Below the pieces are notes generated by a model. The model was given only the letters and a program-made list of their open reading frames with translations, searched no databases and was not told where the DNA came from. A stretch of 64,000 bases of DNA from an uncultured Oscillospiraceae bacterium (GTDB lineage Bacteria; Bacillota; Clostridia; Oscillospirales; Acutalibacteraceae): assembly GCA_900549825.1 (NCBI GenBank), contig URQB01000010.1:1-64000 (forward strand). The letters run 5' to 3'. Positions within the stretch are counted from its first letter, which is position 1. The number at the start of each line of letters is the position of its first letter. This document shows positions 7,666 through 15,849 of this stretch, piece after piece. Position numbers and translations under genes: made by a program.

Positions 7666-8520
7666 TACCCTACAGGAAATCATCGATGAGCTCAACGCCA
7701 AAGGCTTCAAATCAGCCAGAATCCTACGGAATGAACGATATATCGGCGTGTACAAATATGGGGACACCAGAGTAGAGGGCGGTATGCCCGCCATCATCGG
7801 AGAGGAGTTGTTTGCAGCCGTGCAGGATCAGCTTGGCAAAAACAAGAAGGCAAGGGCCAGGAAGAAGAGCGAAGTGGAATTTTTGCTCACCGCAAAGCTT
7901 TATGGCGGGCATTGCGGTATGGGCATGATTGGAGATTCCGGTACCGGCCGGGGGACGACCTACTATTAGTACATCTGCGTCGGTAGAAAACGGGACAAAA
8001 AGTGCCATAAAAAATCCGTCCCAAAGGACTGGATCGAGGATCTGGTGATCAACGAGATGATCCGGCTGGTCGCATCCGATGAGATTGTCAACGAGATCGC
8101 CGACGGCGGTTATAAATTATCTTGCACGCGAGCGAGACGACAACTCCGTGCTGAAAGGGTTGCAGTCGCAGCTCAAAGAGACGCAGAAATCCATTGAAAA
8201 TATTATCAAGGCGATTGAGCAGGGAATGATCACCCCATCCACGAAAGAGCAGCTTGAAGCCTTAGAAGCGGATAAAACGCGCATTGAAAACGGCATTATG
8301 GAAGAGAGCGTAGCTATTCCGCGGATCACACGCGACCAGGTCGTTTACTATCTAGGACAGTTCAGGAGCGGGAATGCAACAGACCCGGAGTATCGGAAAC
8401 AGCTTGTCGAGGTTTTTTTGAATGCGATTTACGTGTATGCTGCCGGCCGTTTCCAGATCGAAGCCGTCGGATACCCGGATGAGATAGGATTTACCGCATT
8501 GGGTGACGCTGGCCATGGGC
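7655..8520 (+). pseudogene. Large serine recombinase, truncated and broken
   Basis: What remains is the recombinase domain end (EIIDELNAKGF, ILRNERYIGVYKYGDTRVEG, MPAIIGEELFAAVQDQL), the zinc-ribbon region (LLTAKLYGGHCG, later KKCHKKSVPKDWIEDL) and the coiled-coil C-terminus (LKETQKSIENIIKAIEQGM). The catalytic resolvase N-terminus is lost at the TIR joint. There is an in-frame TAG at 7967-7969 inside a Tyr run. One extra G near 8104 shifts the frame before AVINYL. These enzymes integrate phages and conjugative elements, so this is likely the dead integrase of the island. Confidence 0.87.
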
Positions 8521-8578
8521 GGTTAATCTCCTTTTATCGGCTCATTTCAGCCCGCGGGCTCCATGCGGGGGCCGACCG

Positions 8579-9241
8579 TTACTTGTCATCATGCAGCTTA
8601 TCGATAACCGCCGCAAACATGGGGCAATACCTGCTCACAATCAGGTCGTAGATCCGCGCTGCCGTCGCCTCGTCATAGATATGAGAAGTGAGGTTGCGGT
8701 CATTGAGCAGATCGATCCACGCCTGCTCATTGTCAACCAGCCCGTCGGCATACGCCTGCCGCATAACGGATTTGGGGCTGTTGATATCGGTATAGCCCTG
8801 GTCGATCAGGTATTCGCGCAATGTTTTCCATGTGAGCTCCACACAAAACTCGAAGCGTTGGATGACGCCGTCCCGGATCGAATCCAGCGGCGTACGCTGG
8901 TAGTCGTCAATGGCCTCTTTCAGGCGGTCAACGGCCTGCACCAATTTGTTATATTTTTCGGTTGTTTTACTCATAATGATTACCCCGTCTTTTTTTATAT
9001 TTGTGACCAGCTGCGGATCTGTACAGTGATCCACATGCACGATATCAAAATCCAGCAGGGTCGGCAGATCGTCAATGTCACTCCAAAAAGCGCTCTGCCG
9101 GTCTGTGGGCACGCCGTAGACAGCAAGATCAATATCGCTGCGCTCCCGGTGATCTCCCCGCGCGCGGGAGCCAAACAGGATGATTTTATCCGCGCCGTGT
9201 TTGCGGCCGATGGCAGCGATTTTCTCATATAGCTCAGTCAT
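8579..9241 (-). CDS. Single-chain MNT-HEPN protein (nucleotidyltransferase fused to HI0074-type HEPN)
   Basis: Residues about 1-95 are a minimal nucleotidyltransferase with the MntA signature GSRARGDHRERSDID (GS-x10-D-x-D). Residues about 98-220 are an HI0074/HEPN domain with RNLTSH, the R-x4-H motif of HEPN nucleases. In most bacteria these are two adjacent genes, the MntA/HepT toxin-antitoxin pair in which MntA AMPylates the HEPN toxin. Here they are one 220-aa chain, joined at IIMSKTTEKYNKLVQ. The start at 9241 follows AAGGAG. An 18-bp palindrome lies just upstream. Both active-site motifs look intact, so activity is plausible. Confidence 0.85.
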   Translation of the reverse strand: MTELYEKIAAIGRKHGADKIILFGSRARGDHRERSDIDLAVYGVPTDRQSAFWSDIDDLPTLLDFDIVHVDHCTDPQLVTNIKKDGVIIMSKTTEKYNKLVQAVDRLKEAIDDYQRTPLDSIRDGVIQRFEFCVELTWKTLREYLIDQGYTDINSPKSVMRQAYADGLVDNEQAWIDLLNDRNLTSHIYDEATAARIYDLIVSRYCPMFAAVIDKLHDDK

Positions 9242-9259
9242 GTTATTCGGCTCCTTTTC

Positions 9260-9277
9260 TTTGTAATATATTACAAA
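9260..9277. promoter_or_regulatory. 18-bp perfect palindrome upstream of MNT-HEPN gene
   Basis: TTTGTAATATATTACAAA ends 19 bp before the start codon, in the 5' leader or promoter. It is a likely operator. Confidence 0.6.
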
Positions 9278-9389
9278 ACTACATACATTATTTCTGGCAT
9301 ATCCTGTACGCACGTGTGCGCACAGGATCTAAAGAATCGCAAATAATTCCGGCCCTCCGGAGCAAGATAATGCCGGAGGTGAGGGACGG

Positions 9390-9601
9390 ATGGAAAATGA
9401 GCTTACGGCATTGGGCGGCAGGATCAGGGCGATCCGGGAAAGGCAAGGCCTGTCGATCCGCGATCTCGCGGATATGGCCGAGCTTAACAAAAGCCAGATC
9501 GTGCGGATTGAGAGCGGGAGTCCGACCCGCATTATACGACGCTGCTCCGGATCGCGCGGGCGCTTGCGGTAAGTGTTGGGGATTTCGCGGATGGTGGGTG
9601 A
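9390..9601 (+). pseudogene. Small XRE-family regulator, frameshifted
   Basis: The frame begins MENELTALGGRIRAIRERQG and continues through a Cro/CI-type helix-turn-helix (LSIRDLADMAELNKSQIVRI). After ESGSPT the frame goes out of register. The -1 frame restores the expected helix 5 (TLLRIARALAVSVGDFADGG) and a stop at 9599. The restored protein would be about 70 aa. The ribosome site GGAGGTGAGG is strong but lies in a hairpin (CCTCCGG/CCGGAGG, 9355-9379). A sequencing slip instead of true decay is possible. Confidence 0.65.
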
Positions 9602-9664
9602 CGGGTAAGCCTCCTGGTCGCATACATACGGGCGCAGGGTGGCAACGTTAAGCAAGCGGAAGGA

Positions 9665-10060
9665 TTAGTCTTCCTGGTTGAAATGGGCAAACATCAGGTC
9701 AACAAGGGAGCAAAGGAACTTGAAGTCCCGGTCGCTGATCATACCTTCCTCGTCCAGGAAGCCAAGTCTGGATAGCCCCTCAGTCAAGACCTTTATAATT
9801 TCATCTTTTTCTTTTTCATCCTCTGGATCGGCGGCGGCCGGTTTGGGGGATTTTTCTTTTGCAAACGCTGTTCCAATCAGATCATCTCCTGTGATGCCTA
9901 AAAGACGCGCAAGAGATTTAATTTTAGAAACATCAGGCTCGCGCCTCCCGGTTTCATACCCTGAGTATGTTGCTTTTGTTATACCAAGCTCATTGGCAAC
10001 TTGTTGCTGTGTGAGACCTTTAGCACGCCTAAACTTTTTTAAGTTTTCACTGAAAGACAT
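9665..10060 (-). CDS. XRE-family (CI-like) repressor
   Basis: A 131-aa phage- or island-type repressor. Residues 1-65 form a classic helix-turn-helix (SENLKKFRRAKGLTQQQVAN, ITKATYSGYETGRREPD, IKSLARLLGITGDDLIG). A Lys/Glu/Pro-rich linker follows, then a short C-terminal domain (about 90-131) that could mediate dimerisation; no peptidase (Ser-Lys) motif is seen. GGAGGTGCACC precedes the start. It probably controls genes of the accessory island, though most of them are now broken. Confidence 0.85.
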   Translation of the reverse strand: MSFSENLKKFRRAKGLTQQQVANELGITKATYSGYETGRREPDVSKIKSLARLLGITGDDLIGTAFAKEKSPKPAAADPEDEKEKDEIIKVLTEGLSRLGFLDEEGMISDRDFKFLCSLVDLMFAHFNQED

Positions 10061-10202
10061 GGTGCACCTCCTGTTGCGGTAATTATAACTTCATGTACGC
10101 GAAATGTCAACTTTTAAAAAAACCGAATGATCAAAAAGAAAAGCCTGAAAAAAGAATCTCTGTCATCGAGGAGCTACTCAACAGCAGAGAAGAGACGAGT
10201 CC

Positions 10203-10568
10203 TTATAACATTTCCCTGAAGTGAGTGTTCCTTTTGGCTCTAAAGTCCATCACCGCACTTTTCAGAATTTCTTTCACTTGAAACGGATGCTCTATGTCTG
10301 ACAAAGTCAGCAACGGAGTAGAAGGGTCGGTAGACCAGATGATGACTCGTCCGATCTTCTGAACCTTTTCCGTAAGCGTCTGTTCCACTTTATAGTCCTT
10401 CATTCTGGAGAAATCGATTTCTTCTTACTTTTGGCTCAAAAGTCATGTTCTGATGATGATGCGCTGGTTGGTGATGGTATATTGATCCGCATTGACTTTC
10501 GCAGCAGATTTTGCTTTTCCCATCACGCCAGAAGGTTGCCCCTCCCAAAGCGTTATTTCGTCAGCCAT
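10203..10568 (-). pseudogene. Bacterial PH-domain (bPH_2) protein with two in-frame stops
   Basis: Reading from the ATG at 10568 gives MADEITLWEGQPSG ... YTITNQRIIIRT. A TGA (10443-10445) and, six codons later, a TAA (10425-10427) interrupt the same frame. It then continues EEIDFSRMKDYKVEQTL, VQKIGRVIIWSTDPSTPLLT and FQVKEILKSAVMD to 10203. The full frame of 121 codons has the YxIT-R ... STDPS ... L-I pattern of single-domain bacterial PH proteins. The two nonsense codons without any frameshift suggest early decay by point mutation. Confidence 0.72.
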
Positions 10569-10621
10569 GGTAGCAGAAACAGACTGTGTCGATGTTGCCG
10601 TATTAACCGTTTGTTGACTTT

Positions 10622-10721
10622 AGAGGCAGGTTTGCAAGGCCACAAGGGCGAAAGGCCGAGAACGCGGCAAACGTGGCCTTGCGCCTGCCGGGCAGCGCTG
10701 TTTCCTCTTGTTTACCGATAC
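10622..10721 (+). repeat. Dispersed hairpin element, copy 2 (left end missing)
   Basis: The core contains GGCAGGTTTGCAAGGCCAC and, 28 bases later, GTGGCCTTGCGCCTGCC, which can fold on each other into a long stem. The right end is TTGTTTACCGAT as in other copies. The left terminal repeat found in copies 3 and 4 is absent. Confidence 0.85.
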
Positions 10722-10980
10722 GAAAGATGCCGGTTATGAAGCCGATCAGAAACCATGCTTTTTGTGCACTTTTTTCTTCTCTTAGACTTGATCGACAAGC
10801 TGTGCTGGCTCTGCGGGCAGGCTGGCTCATGCGTGGTCGCAACGGTCCTGTGTGCGGATTCTTCCGCCCGCAGGCTTGTTTTTTCTTGAAGCATGTCCGG
10901 CGGTATGCTATACTAGCAGCAAGCAGATGCCGCTCCGGGTGTCCGGAGCGGTCAGATTTCAGACGACTGGAAGTGTTTTT

Positions 10981-11424
10981 TTGATCGAAGCGAAGTGGAT
11001 CGGGCCCGGGAACGGATACGATCAGGCGGCGCAGGTGCGCATGGCGGTATTCGTGACGGAGCAGGGCTACCCGAAGGAGCTGGAATTCGACGAACTGGAT
11101 GGCGCCGCATGGCATCTCGTCCTGCTCCATGGAGATGCGCCCGTTGCAGCGGCGCGATTGGTGACGCTCTCTCCCGGCGTGCTCAAGCCGGGGCGGATTG
11201 CCGTGCTCCGGGAATACCGCAAGCAGCATCTCGGCGCCCGGCTGATGAAGGAAATCCTGAAAAAAGCAGAGGAGCTGGGCGCGTGTGAGCTCCAGATCGG
11301 CGCACAGATACAGGCGCAGGGGTTTTATGAGAAATTCGGCTTTCACGCCTGCGGGAAGCCTGTCTATATGGACGTCCATATCCCGCATGTCGATATGGTG
11401 CGGGAGATGGAGACGGAGGCCTGA
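10981..11424 (+). CDS. GNAT-family N-acetyltransferase (ElaA-like)
   Basis: This protein has about 147 aa. The first part (AAQVRMAVFVTEQGYPKELEFDELD) matches the ElaA/PhnO-type branch. The acetyl-CoA-binding region runs GRIAVLREYRKQHLGARLMK, then LQIGAQIQAQGFYEKFGF, the usual GNAT strand 4-5 signature. I place the start at the TTG at 10981, seven bases after GGAAGTG. A longer in-frame ATG at 10852 would add 43 residues that do not look like this family. The substrate is unknown. The next GNAT gene starts two bases after its stop, so they form an operon. Confidence 0.82.
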   Translation: MIEAKWIGPGNGYDQAAQVRMAVFVTEQGYPKELEFDELDGAAWHLVLLHGDAPVAAARLVTLSPGVLKPGRIAVLREYRKQHLGARLMKEILKKAEELGACELQIGAQIQAQGFYEKFGFHACGKPVYMDVHIPHVDMVREMETEA

Positions 11425-11426
11425 CG

Positions 11427-12011
11427 ATGGGGATGGAAGGGCGCGCGAAGAATATTACGGTACGCTCCTATCAGGAAAAAGACAGGCAGGCGGTGCGGGA
11501 AATCTGTATTGCGACAAGCAGCCTGCCGGTGGAAAGCGAGCGGCAGCGGAGGCTGCTTCTTTTGCAGTATTGCGATTATTATCTGGAGCAGGAGCCGGAC
11601 GCCTGCTTGGTAGCGGTCGACGAAACGGATACGCCCGTCGGGTATATCCTGTGCTGCAAAGATTACAAAGCGTACCGGCGCCGGTTTCTGGAAAGCTATC
11701 TGCCCCGTATCCGGGCGCTCAGCGTTTGGCGCGCTGCGGCAGCGCGGGCAGAGGTGTGGATGACCGGCCGGTATGCCGGGCGGTATCCGGCGCATATGCA
11801 TATCGATATTCTCGAAGGCTTTCAGCGGCAGGGCATCGGCCACCGGCTTGTGGACGCGCTGACGTCTTTCCTGGCTGGGCGGCAGGCGAAGGGCCTGATG
11901 CTGATCGTTGGGGCGGCAAACGAAAAAGGCGTTTCATTTTATGATAAATATGGATTTCAAAGGATCGGAAATGTGGCGGGCGCGATTGTGATGGGCCTGT
12001 GGCTTTCCTGA
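11427..12011 (+). CDS. GNAT-family N-acetyltransferase
   Basis: A 194-aa acyltransferase: substrate-binding N-terminal part (IREICIATSS-like opening to about residue 60), a strand region ending CLVAVDETDTPVGYILC, then HIDILEGFQRQGIGHRLVDALTSF, the pyrophosphate loop (Q-R-Q-G-I-G), and GVSFYDKYGFQRIG. These are the motif A and B blocks of GNAT enzymes. The insert with several Arg residues (about 85-115) is typical of O-GlcNAcase-like acetyltransferases in Firmicutes. The start follows the upstream GNAT stop immediately. The substrate cannot be read from sequence. Confidence 0.85.
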   Translation: MGMEGRAKNITVRSYQEKDRQAVREICIATSSLPVESERQRRLLLLQYCDYYLEQEPDACLVAVDETDTPVGYILCCKDYKAYRRRFLESYLPRIRALSVWRAAAARAEVWMTGRYAGRYPAHMHIDILEGFQRQGIGHRLVDALTSFLAGRQAKGLMLIVGAANEKGVSFYDKYGFQRIGNVAGAIVMGLWLS

Positions 12012-12032
12012 ATCGGACTGGAGGAATGGAGT

Positions 12033-12587
12033 TTGAATATCTGGCATGATATCTCAGCGGAGCGTATCCGCCCGGAGCGGTTTACCGCGGTGATCGAAAT
12101 CCCCAAAGGCAGCAAGGTAAAGTATGAAATGGATAAGGAAACGGGCCTGCTTCGCATGGACCGCATCCTCTATACTTCCACGCACTACCCGGCAAACTAT
12201 GGTTTTATCCCGCGTACCTATGCCGCCGACCACGACCCTTTGGATGTGCTGGTGCTCTGCTCAGAGCAGGTCGTCCCGATGACGCTCGTTACCTGCTATC
12301 CGATCGGTGTGATCATCATGGAGGACGAGGGGTATAAGGATGAGAAGATCATTGCGATTCCTTTTGACGACCCTACGTATAACGGCTACCGGGATATCGG
12401 CGCCCTGCCGGAGCATGTCTCCACGGAGATGACGCATTTCTTTTCCGTTTATAAAACGCTGGAGGGAAAGGCGACCGCGCTGGAAAGCGTCAAAGGCGCA
12501 CAGACGGCGCAGCAGATCATTTCCGACTGCCTGTGCCGCTATGAGAAGGAATTTCCACAATTTTCTCAGCCGGGGCAGGAGGTATAA
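12033..12587 (+). CDS. ppa: Inorganic pyrophosphatase, family I
   Basis: It hydrolyses cytoplasmic pyrophosphate and so drives biosynthetic reactions. The soluble family I signature is clear: FTAVIEIPKGSKVKYEMDK, YPANYGFIPRTY and DHDPLDVLVL (the Asp-rich metal site), later DEKIIAIPFDD. At 184 aa it is the common bacterial length. The start is a TTG at 12033, seven bases after GGAGG; the nearby ATG is out of frame. It follows the two GNAT genes on the same strand with a 21-bp gap and is probably co-transcribed with them. Confidence 0.93.
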   Translation: MNIWHDISAERIRPERFTAVIEIPKGSKVKYEMDKETGLLRMDRILYTSTHYPANYGFIPRTYAADHDPLDVLVLCSEQVVPMTLVTCYPIGVIIMEDEGYKDEKIIAIPFDDPTYNGYRDIGALPEHVSTEMTHFFSVYKTLEGKATALESVKGAQTAQQIISDCLCRYEKEFPQFSQPGQEV

Positions 12588-12602
12588 AATTCTGCCGTGC
12601 GG

Positions 12603-12631
12603 TTGACTTTGCCCGGGGATCTGGGTAAGAT
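12603..12631 (+). promoter_or_regulatory. Promoter for the DUF5696-type lipoprotein gene
   Basis: TTGACT, a 17-nt spacer and TAAGAT, 57 bp before the start codon. Confidence 0.65.
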
Positions 12632-12687
12632 AGGGGCAGAATTTTGATCTTGTGGGCGTTTTTGCTGACCAGAATGGAGAAATGGCT

Positions 12688-14988
12688 ATGAAGCTTTTGG
12701 ATTCGACACATCCGTCCGGCAAGGCGCGGAGCGGATTGAAAATCTTGAAACGTGCCGCCTGCATGGCGCTGGCGGGCAGCTTGCTGCTTTCCCTTGCGGC
12801 ATGCAGCGGCAGGACGGAGAAGACCGTTATCCGTACGGTGTATCAGGAGAAGGAGGTTCAGACCGTCGCGCCCACGCAGGCGGCCCGGGAGCTGCATACT
12901 GCTTCCGCGGCGCTCAAACGGGTTGCGCAGTCCGGCCTGATTGAGCTGTATATCGATGAGACAACCTATGCGGTCGCAGTGAAGGAGACCTCCCAGAACA
13001 AGATGTGGTATGCGTTGCCGCAGCAGGATAACGGCAAGAAGGAAAACCGCGCAGCCGTGATCTCTCTGGAAGTGCTTCAGGGCGGCAAGCATTATTTCCT
13101 CAACAGCCAGGATAACAGCGTGGCTTTTGGCACGGCTTCCTATGAACTGACGGATACCGGCCTGAAAGTGACTTATGTGATAGCCGCCGATGAAGAAACG
13201 GCGAAGAAGGCCGCAGGCGACCGGGCGGCGAAGGAGATTGCCTTTGATGTTTCCGTTACTTATACGCTGGTGGACGGCAGCTTTTTTGCGCAGGTAGACT
13301 GCAAGTCCCTCGCGGAAGCGAAGGGCGAGGCCAAGGTGCTGAAATTGGGCCTGCTCGAGTATTTCGGCGCTTCCGTGCAGGGCGCGGCGGAGGATTTCCT
13401 TTTGGTGCCGGATGGAAGCGGCGCATTGATTCGTACAGGGCAGGAAACGAAGAATAACGATACGCTGCGCTTTGCAGTTTACGGGCAGGATGCGGCGCTG
13501 CCTGCGGAAGAGGGCGTCCATTCTGCCCTTGTGCCCGCGTTCGGCGTCAGGCAGGGCTCCAGTGCATTTGCTGTGCTCATTGAGCAGGGGGATGCGCTTG
13601 CTACAATCGCCGCCGGGCGTGCGGGGGGAGATACCGGCTATTACCATGTCGGCGCACAGTTTACCGTCACCCCTTCGGCGCAGGAAAAAACAGAGGATGG
13701 GATTGCGCAGTATGTCAGCACAGCCGGCTATGACGGCAGCCTGAAGCTGTGTTACCGCTTTCTCTCAGGCGATAACGCTTCTTATTCCGGCATGGCGCTC
13801 GCCGTGCGGGAGCAGCTGATCCGGGATTCGGTGCTCTCCACCCGGACGGTGGAGGGGAAGGATAACCTGCCGCTGACCCTGAACCTGACCGGCAGCCTGC
13901 CGAAAAAGGACGGCCGCCTGAGCACCTCAGAAACGCTCGTATCCTTTGAGCAGGCGGAAGACCTGTTGGTTCAGATGAAGGCCAAGGGGATTGATCAGAT
14001 CAACCTCTGCTATCAGGGCGCTTTGACGGGAGGCTTCAACCAGAAGCAGGCCACGGACGCCAAGCTTCTGATTTCCCTTGGCGGAAAGATGCGCTTCAAT
14101 GACCTGTATGAGAGCATGACTACCCAGAAGCTGCAGTTGTTCCTTGCGGCGGATCTGCTCTCTACCAATGCGCGCGATTCCTTTTCCGCGAGCAGTACCG
14201 CGTATGGAATCAGGGGAGACGCCATTTCCTATGCGAAGGAAAATCCGTTTGCGGCTTATGTGGGGCCGCAGTCCTTCCGGCGCGGCCTGCGCAGCCTGAA
14301 ATCGCTGGAGGCCGCGGCGCGTGAATTTATGATCAATACCAGAAAGATATCCCTGACGGGCTATTGCGTCGGCGATGCCGGTCAGCTGCTGTATTCCAAT
14401 TTTAATAAGGCATTCACCAGCCGGCAGGCTGCCGCGCAGCAGCTCTCCCGGCAAGGGGAATCCCTTGGTGCCAACCGGAAGCTGATGGTCGATACCGGTA
14501 ATTTCTATCTGTTGAAAAATGCGGACGTTGTCACCAATTTGCCGCTTTCTTCCGCGGTTGCCCAGGAGGCTTCGTATGTGACGATCCCATTTGTCCAGAT
14601 GCTCCTGCATGGGATCATGGATTATTCAGGGGCCGCGATCAATCTGGCCGAAGATCCGGAGACGCAGATGCTTCGGTCGATTGAGTACGGCGCATGCCCG
14701 AGCTTTACCTGGTCGTATGAAGAGCTGAAGGCGAAGAAGGAGGCGGAAAATGCCCCGGCAGTCTACTATGCGGAATCTCTCGCGCAGGCGGCGGCCTATT
14801 ATCAAAAGGCAAATCAGATGCTGGCGGACCTGCGTGGCGCCCGGATGACGAGGCACAGCATGGTGCAGGAAAACGTGTACTGCACGGAATATGACTCTTC
14901 CTCTCTTGTATACGTCAATTATGGAGATACGGAAGCGACGGTCAACGGCGTCACGATCCCGGCGCGCAGCTTCCTGCGCCTGAACTGA
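12688..14988 (+). CDS. DUF5696-type surface lipoprotein
   Basis: A 766-aa exported protein with a lipoprotein signal (hydrophobic ACMALAGSLLLSLAAC, lipobox Cys near residue 37). The mature part has an N-terminal beta-rich region (IELYIDETTYAVAVKETS, FLLVPDGSGALI), a central region and a TIM-barrel-like second half. This arrangement is what I associate with DUF5696 proteins, found near polysaccharide-uptake systems in Clostridia and Bacilli. No catalytic residues can be named. Start 12688 has GGAGA seven bases upstream; an ATG two codons earlier is possible. The gene has its own promoter and ends six bases before repeat copy 3. Confidence 0.75.
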   Translation: MKLLDSTHPSGKARSGLKILKRAACMALAGSLLLSLAACSGRTEKTVIRTVYQEKEVQTVAPTQAARELHTASAALKRVAQSGLIELYIDETTYAVAVKETSQNKMWYALPQQDNGKKENRAAVISLEVLQGGKHYFLNSQDNSVAFGTASYELTDTGLKVTYVIAADEETAKKAAGDRAAKEIAFDVSVTYTLVDGSFFAQVDCKSLAEAKGEAKVLKLGLLEYFGASVQGAAEDFLLVPDGSGALIRTGQETKNNDTLRFAVYGQDAALPAEEGVHSALVPAFGVRQGSSAFAVLIEQGDALATIAAGRAGGDTGYYHVGAQFTVTPSAQEKTEDGIAQYVSTAGYDGSLKLCYRFLSGDNASYSGMALAVREQLIRDSVLSTRTVEGKDNLPLTLNLTGSLPKKDGRLSTSETLVSFEQAEDLLVQMKAKGIDQINLCYQGALTGGFNQKQATDAKLLISLGGKMRFNDLYESMTTQKLQLFLAADLLSTNARDSFSASSTAYGIRGDAISYAKENPFAAYVGPQSFRRGLRSLKSLEAAAREFMINTRKISLTGYCVGDAGQLLYSNFNKAFTSRQAAAQQLSRQGESLGANRKLMVDTGNFYLLKNADVVTNLPLSSAVAQEASYVTIPFVQMLLHGIMDYSGAAINLAEDPETQMLRSIEYGACPSFTWSYEELKAKKEAENAPAVYYAESLAQAAAYYQKANQMLADLRGARMTRHSMVQENVYCTEYDSSSLVYVNYGDTEATVNGVTIPARSFLRLN

Positions 14989-14993
14989 TCATC

Positions 14994-15220
14994 GCATCGG
15001 TGAACAGGGGCAACAACGGTTTTGAGGGCGATGCGGAGTGCCTCTGCGGGCGTTATCCTTCTCGCCTTCGGGACAGGAAAGCGTCGTCTGCCTTGCCAAA
15101 GGCCCCGGCGTTGCCCCAAAACGCCAAAGGACCGCTCGGCATCCGCAGGGGCAGATTTTGCAAGGCCACAGGGCGAAGGCTGGCTGCCAGGTGGCGCTGT
15201 TTCCCCTGGTTTACCGATGC
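14994..15220 (+). repeat. Dispersed hairpin element, copy 3 (full length, with terminal inverted repeats)
   Basis: The left end GCATCGGTGAACAGGGGCAA and the right end, whose complement reads GCATCGGTAAACCAGGGGAA, form terminal inverted repeats of about 21 bp. The interior holds an insertion relative to copy 4 (about 15038-15110) and the shared CCAAAACGCCAAAGGACCGC and GCAAGGCCACAGGGCGAAG blocks. No protein is encoded. Confidence 0.88.
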
Positions 15221-15338
15221 TGGATATTCTTTTGCAAGATTCCCGGCCCGGATTGTACAAATGTTGCAATTTCGGCTGGGATTCATGTATATATCGACAA
15301 AAATATATTTTTATCATTCTCTTTTTTATGAAATCATC

Positions 15339-15366
15339 TTGACTTTTTTGGGGTTCACAGTACAAT
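15339..15366 (+). promoter_or_regulatory. Promoter of micro-peptide gene 1
   Basis: TTGACT, a 16-nt spacer and TACAAT; the AT-rich region upstream may act as an UP element. Confidence 0.75.
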
Positions 15367-15430
15367 AAAAATAGAGATGAAAAAAGCGGCGCGTCAGATC
15401 CAGCCGTTCGTATTGAAGGAGGTGTGGGAC

Positions 15431-15505
15431 ATGCTTCAGATGTATCGTTTCTTCAGGGAGTTTTATCAGCACGTGCTGAGGCCGCTTTTCAGGCTTATTT
15501 TCTGA
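15431..15505 (+). CDS. 24-aa cationic amphipathic peptide 1
   Basis: AAGGAGG sits eight bases before the ATG, and the 24-codon frame begins MLQMYRFFREF and ends LFRLIF. The polar residues Gln3, Arg6, Arg9/Glu10, Gln13/His14, Arg17 and Arg21 recur every three to four positions. A helix would therefore have one positive face and one aromatic/aliphatic face. There is no leader peptide or double-Gly site. An in-frame ATG at 15377 would give a 42-residue version but has no ribosome site. A dedicated promoter (15339) and a strong terminator (15521) frame the gene. Phenol-soluble-modulin-like, leaderless bacteriocin-like or type I toxin-like roles are all possible; function is unknown. Confidence 0.6.
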   Translation: MLQMYRFFREFYQHVLRPLFRLIF

Positions 15506-15520
15506 TGGCGGTATGAGTGA

Positions 15521-15569
15521 GAGAGCGCGTTGCAGAATGAAGGAGTTCTGCAGCGCGCTCTTTCTTTTT
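15521..15569 (+). terminator. Terminator of micro-peptide gene 1
   Basis: A perfect 15-bp stem (GAGCGCGTTGCAGAA and complement), an 8-nt loop and a T-rich tail. Confidence 0.88.
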
Positions 15570-15743
15570 GCTGTTGCCGTGTCCGGCTTAAAGCAGATTG
15601 ATTCGTTTTGGGAAATCCGGACAGGAAAGCTTTTACAGATTTCTCAGCAGATAAGAATAACAAGAATGGTATGAAACGATAAAATTTTCGATTATTATGA
15701 CAGATAAACAGCCTTGTTGTTGAAAAAAATTATAAAAAAAGTA
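15570..15743. other. Intergenic stretch between the two micro-peptide genes
   Basis: It holds an inverted repeat, TGTCCGG (15579-15585) with CCGGACA (15617-15623), and no convincing frame. I looked for an antisense promoter that could make a type I antitoxin RNA and saw no clear one. Confidence 0.4.
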
Positions 15744-15771
15744 TTGATTTTTTCAATGGTTATGTTAAAAT
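15744..15771 (+). promoter_or_regulatory. Promoter of micro-peptide gene 2
   Basis: TTGATT, a 16-nt spacer and TAAAAT. The roughly 70-nt leader that follows contains CAAGCAG and its complement CTGCTTG (15776-15782 and 15822-15828), so the message start may be folded. Confidence 0.7.
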
Positions 15772-15849
15772 ATAGACAAGCAGACGAGTGGACGAGCGAG
15801 AAACTCACCAATCAAAACGACTGCTTGAGAGAGAAGGAGGTGCCGCGGC

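Noticed and set aside
8591..9232. 213-codon plus-strand frame
   Set aside because: Antisense to the MNT-HEPN gene, which has both active-site motifs and a ribosome site.
10443..10445. Selenocysteine at the in-frame TGA of the PH-domain gene
   Set aside because: PH domains are not selenoproteins, and a TAA follows six codons later; plain decay is simpler.
1963..10700. tRNA-Ala as attachment site of the accessory island
   Set aside because: I could not find a second copy of the tRNA 3' end near the right side, and large serine recombinases do not usually use tRNA genes.
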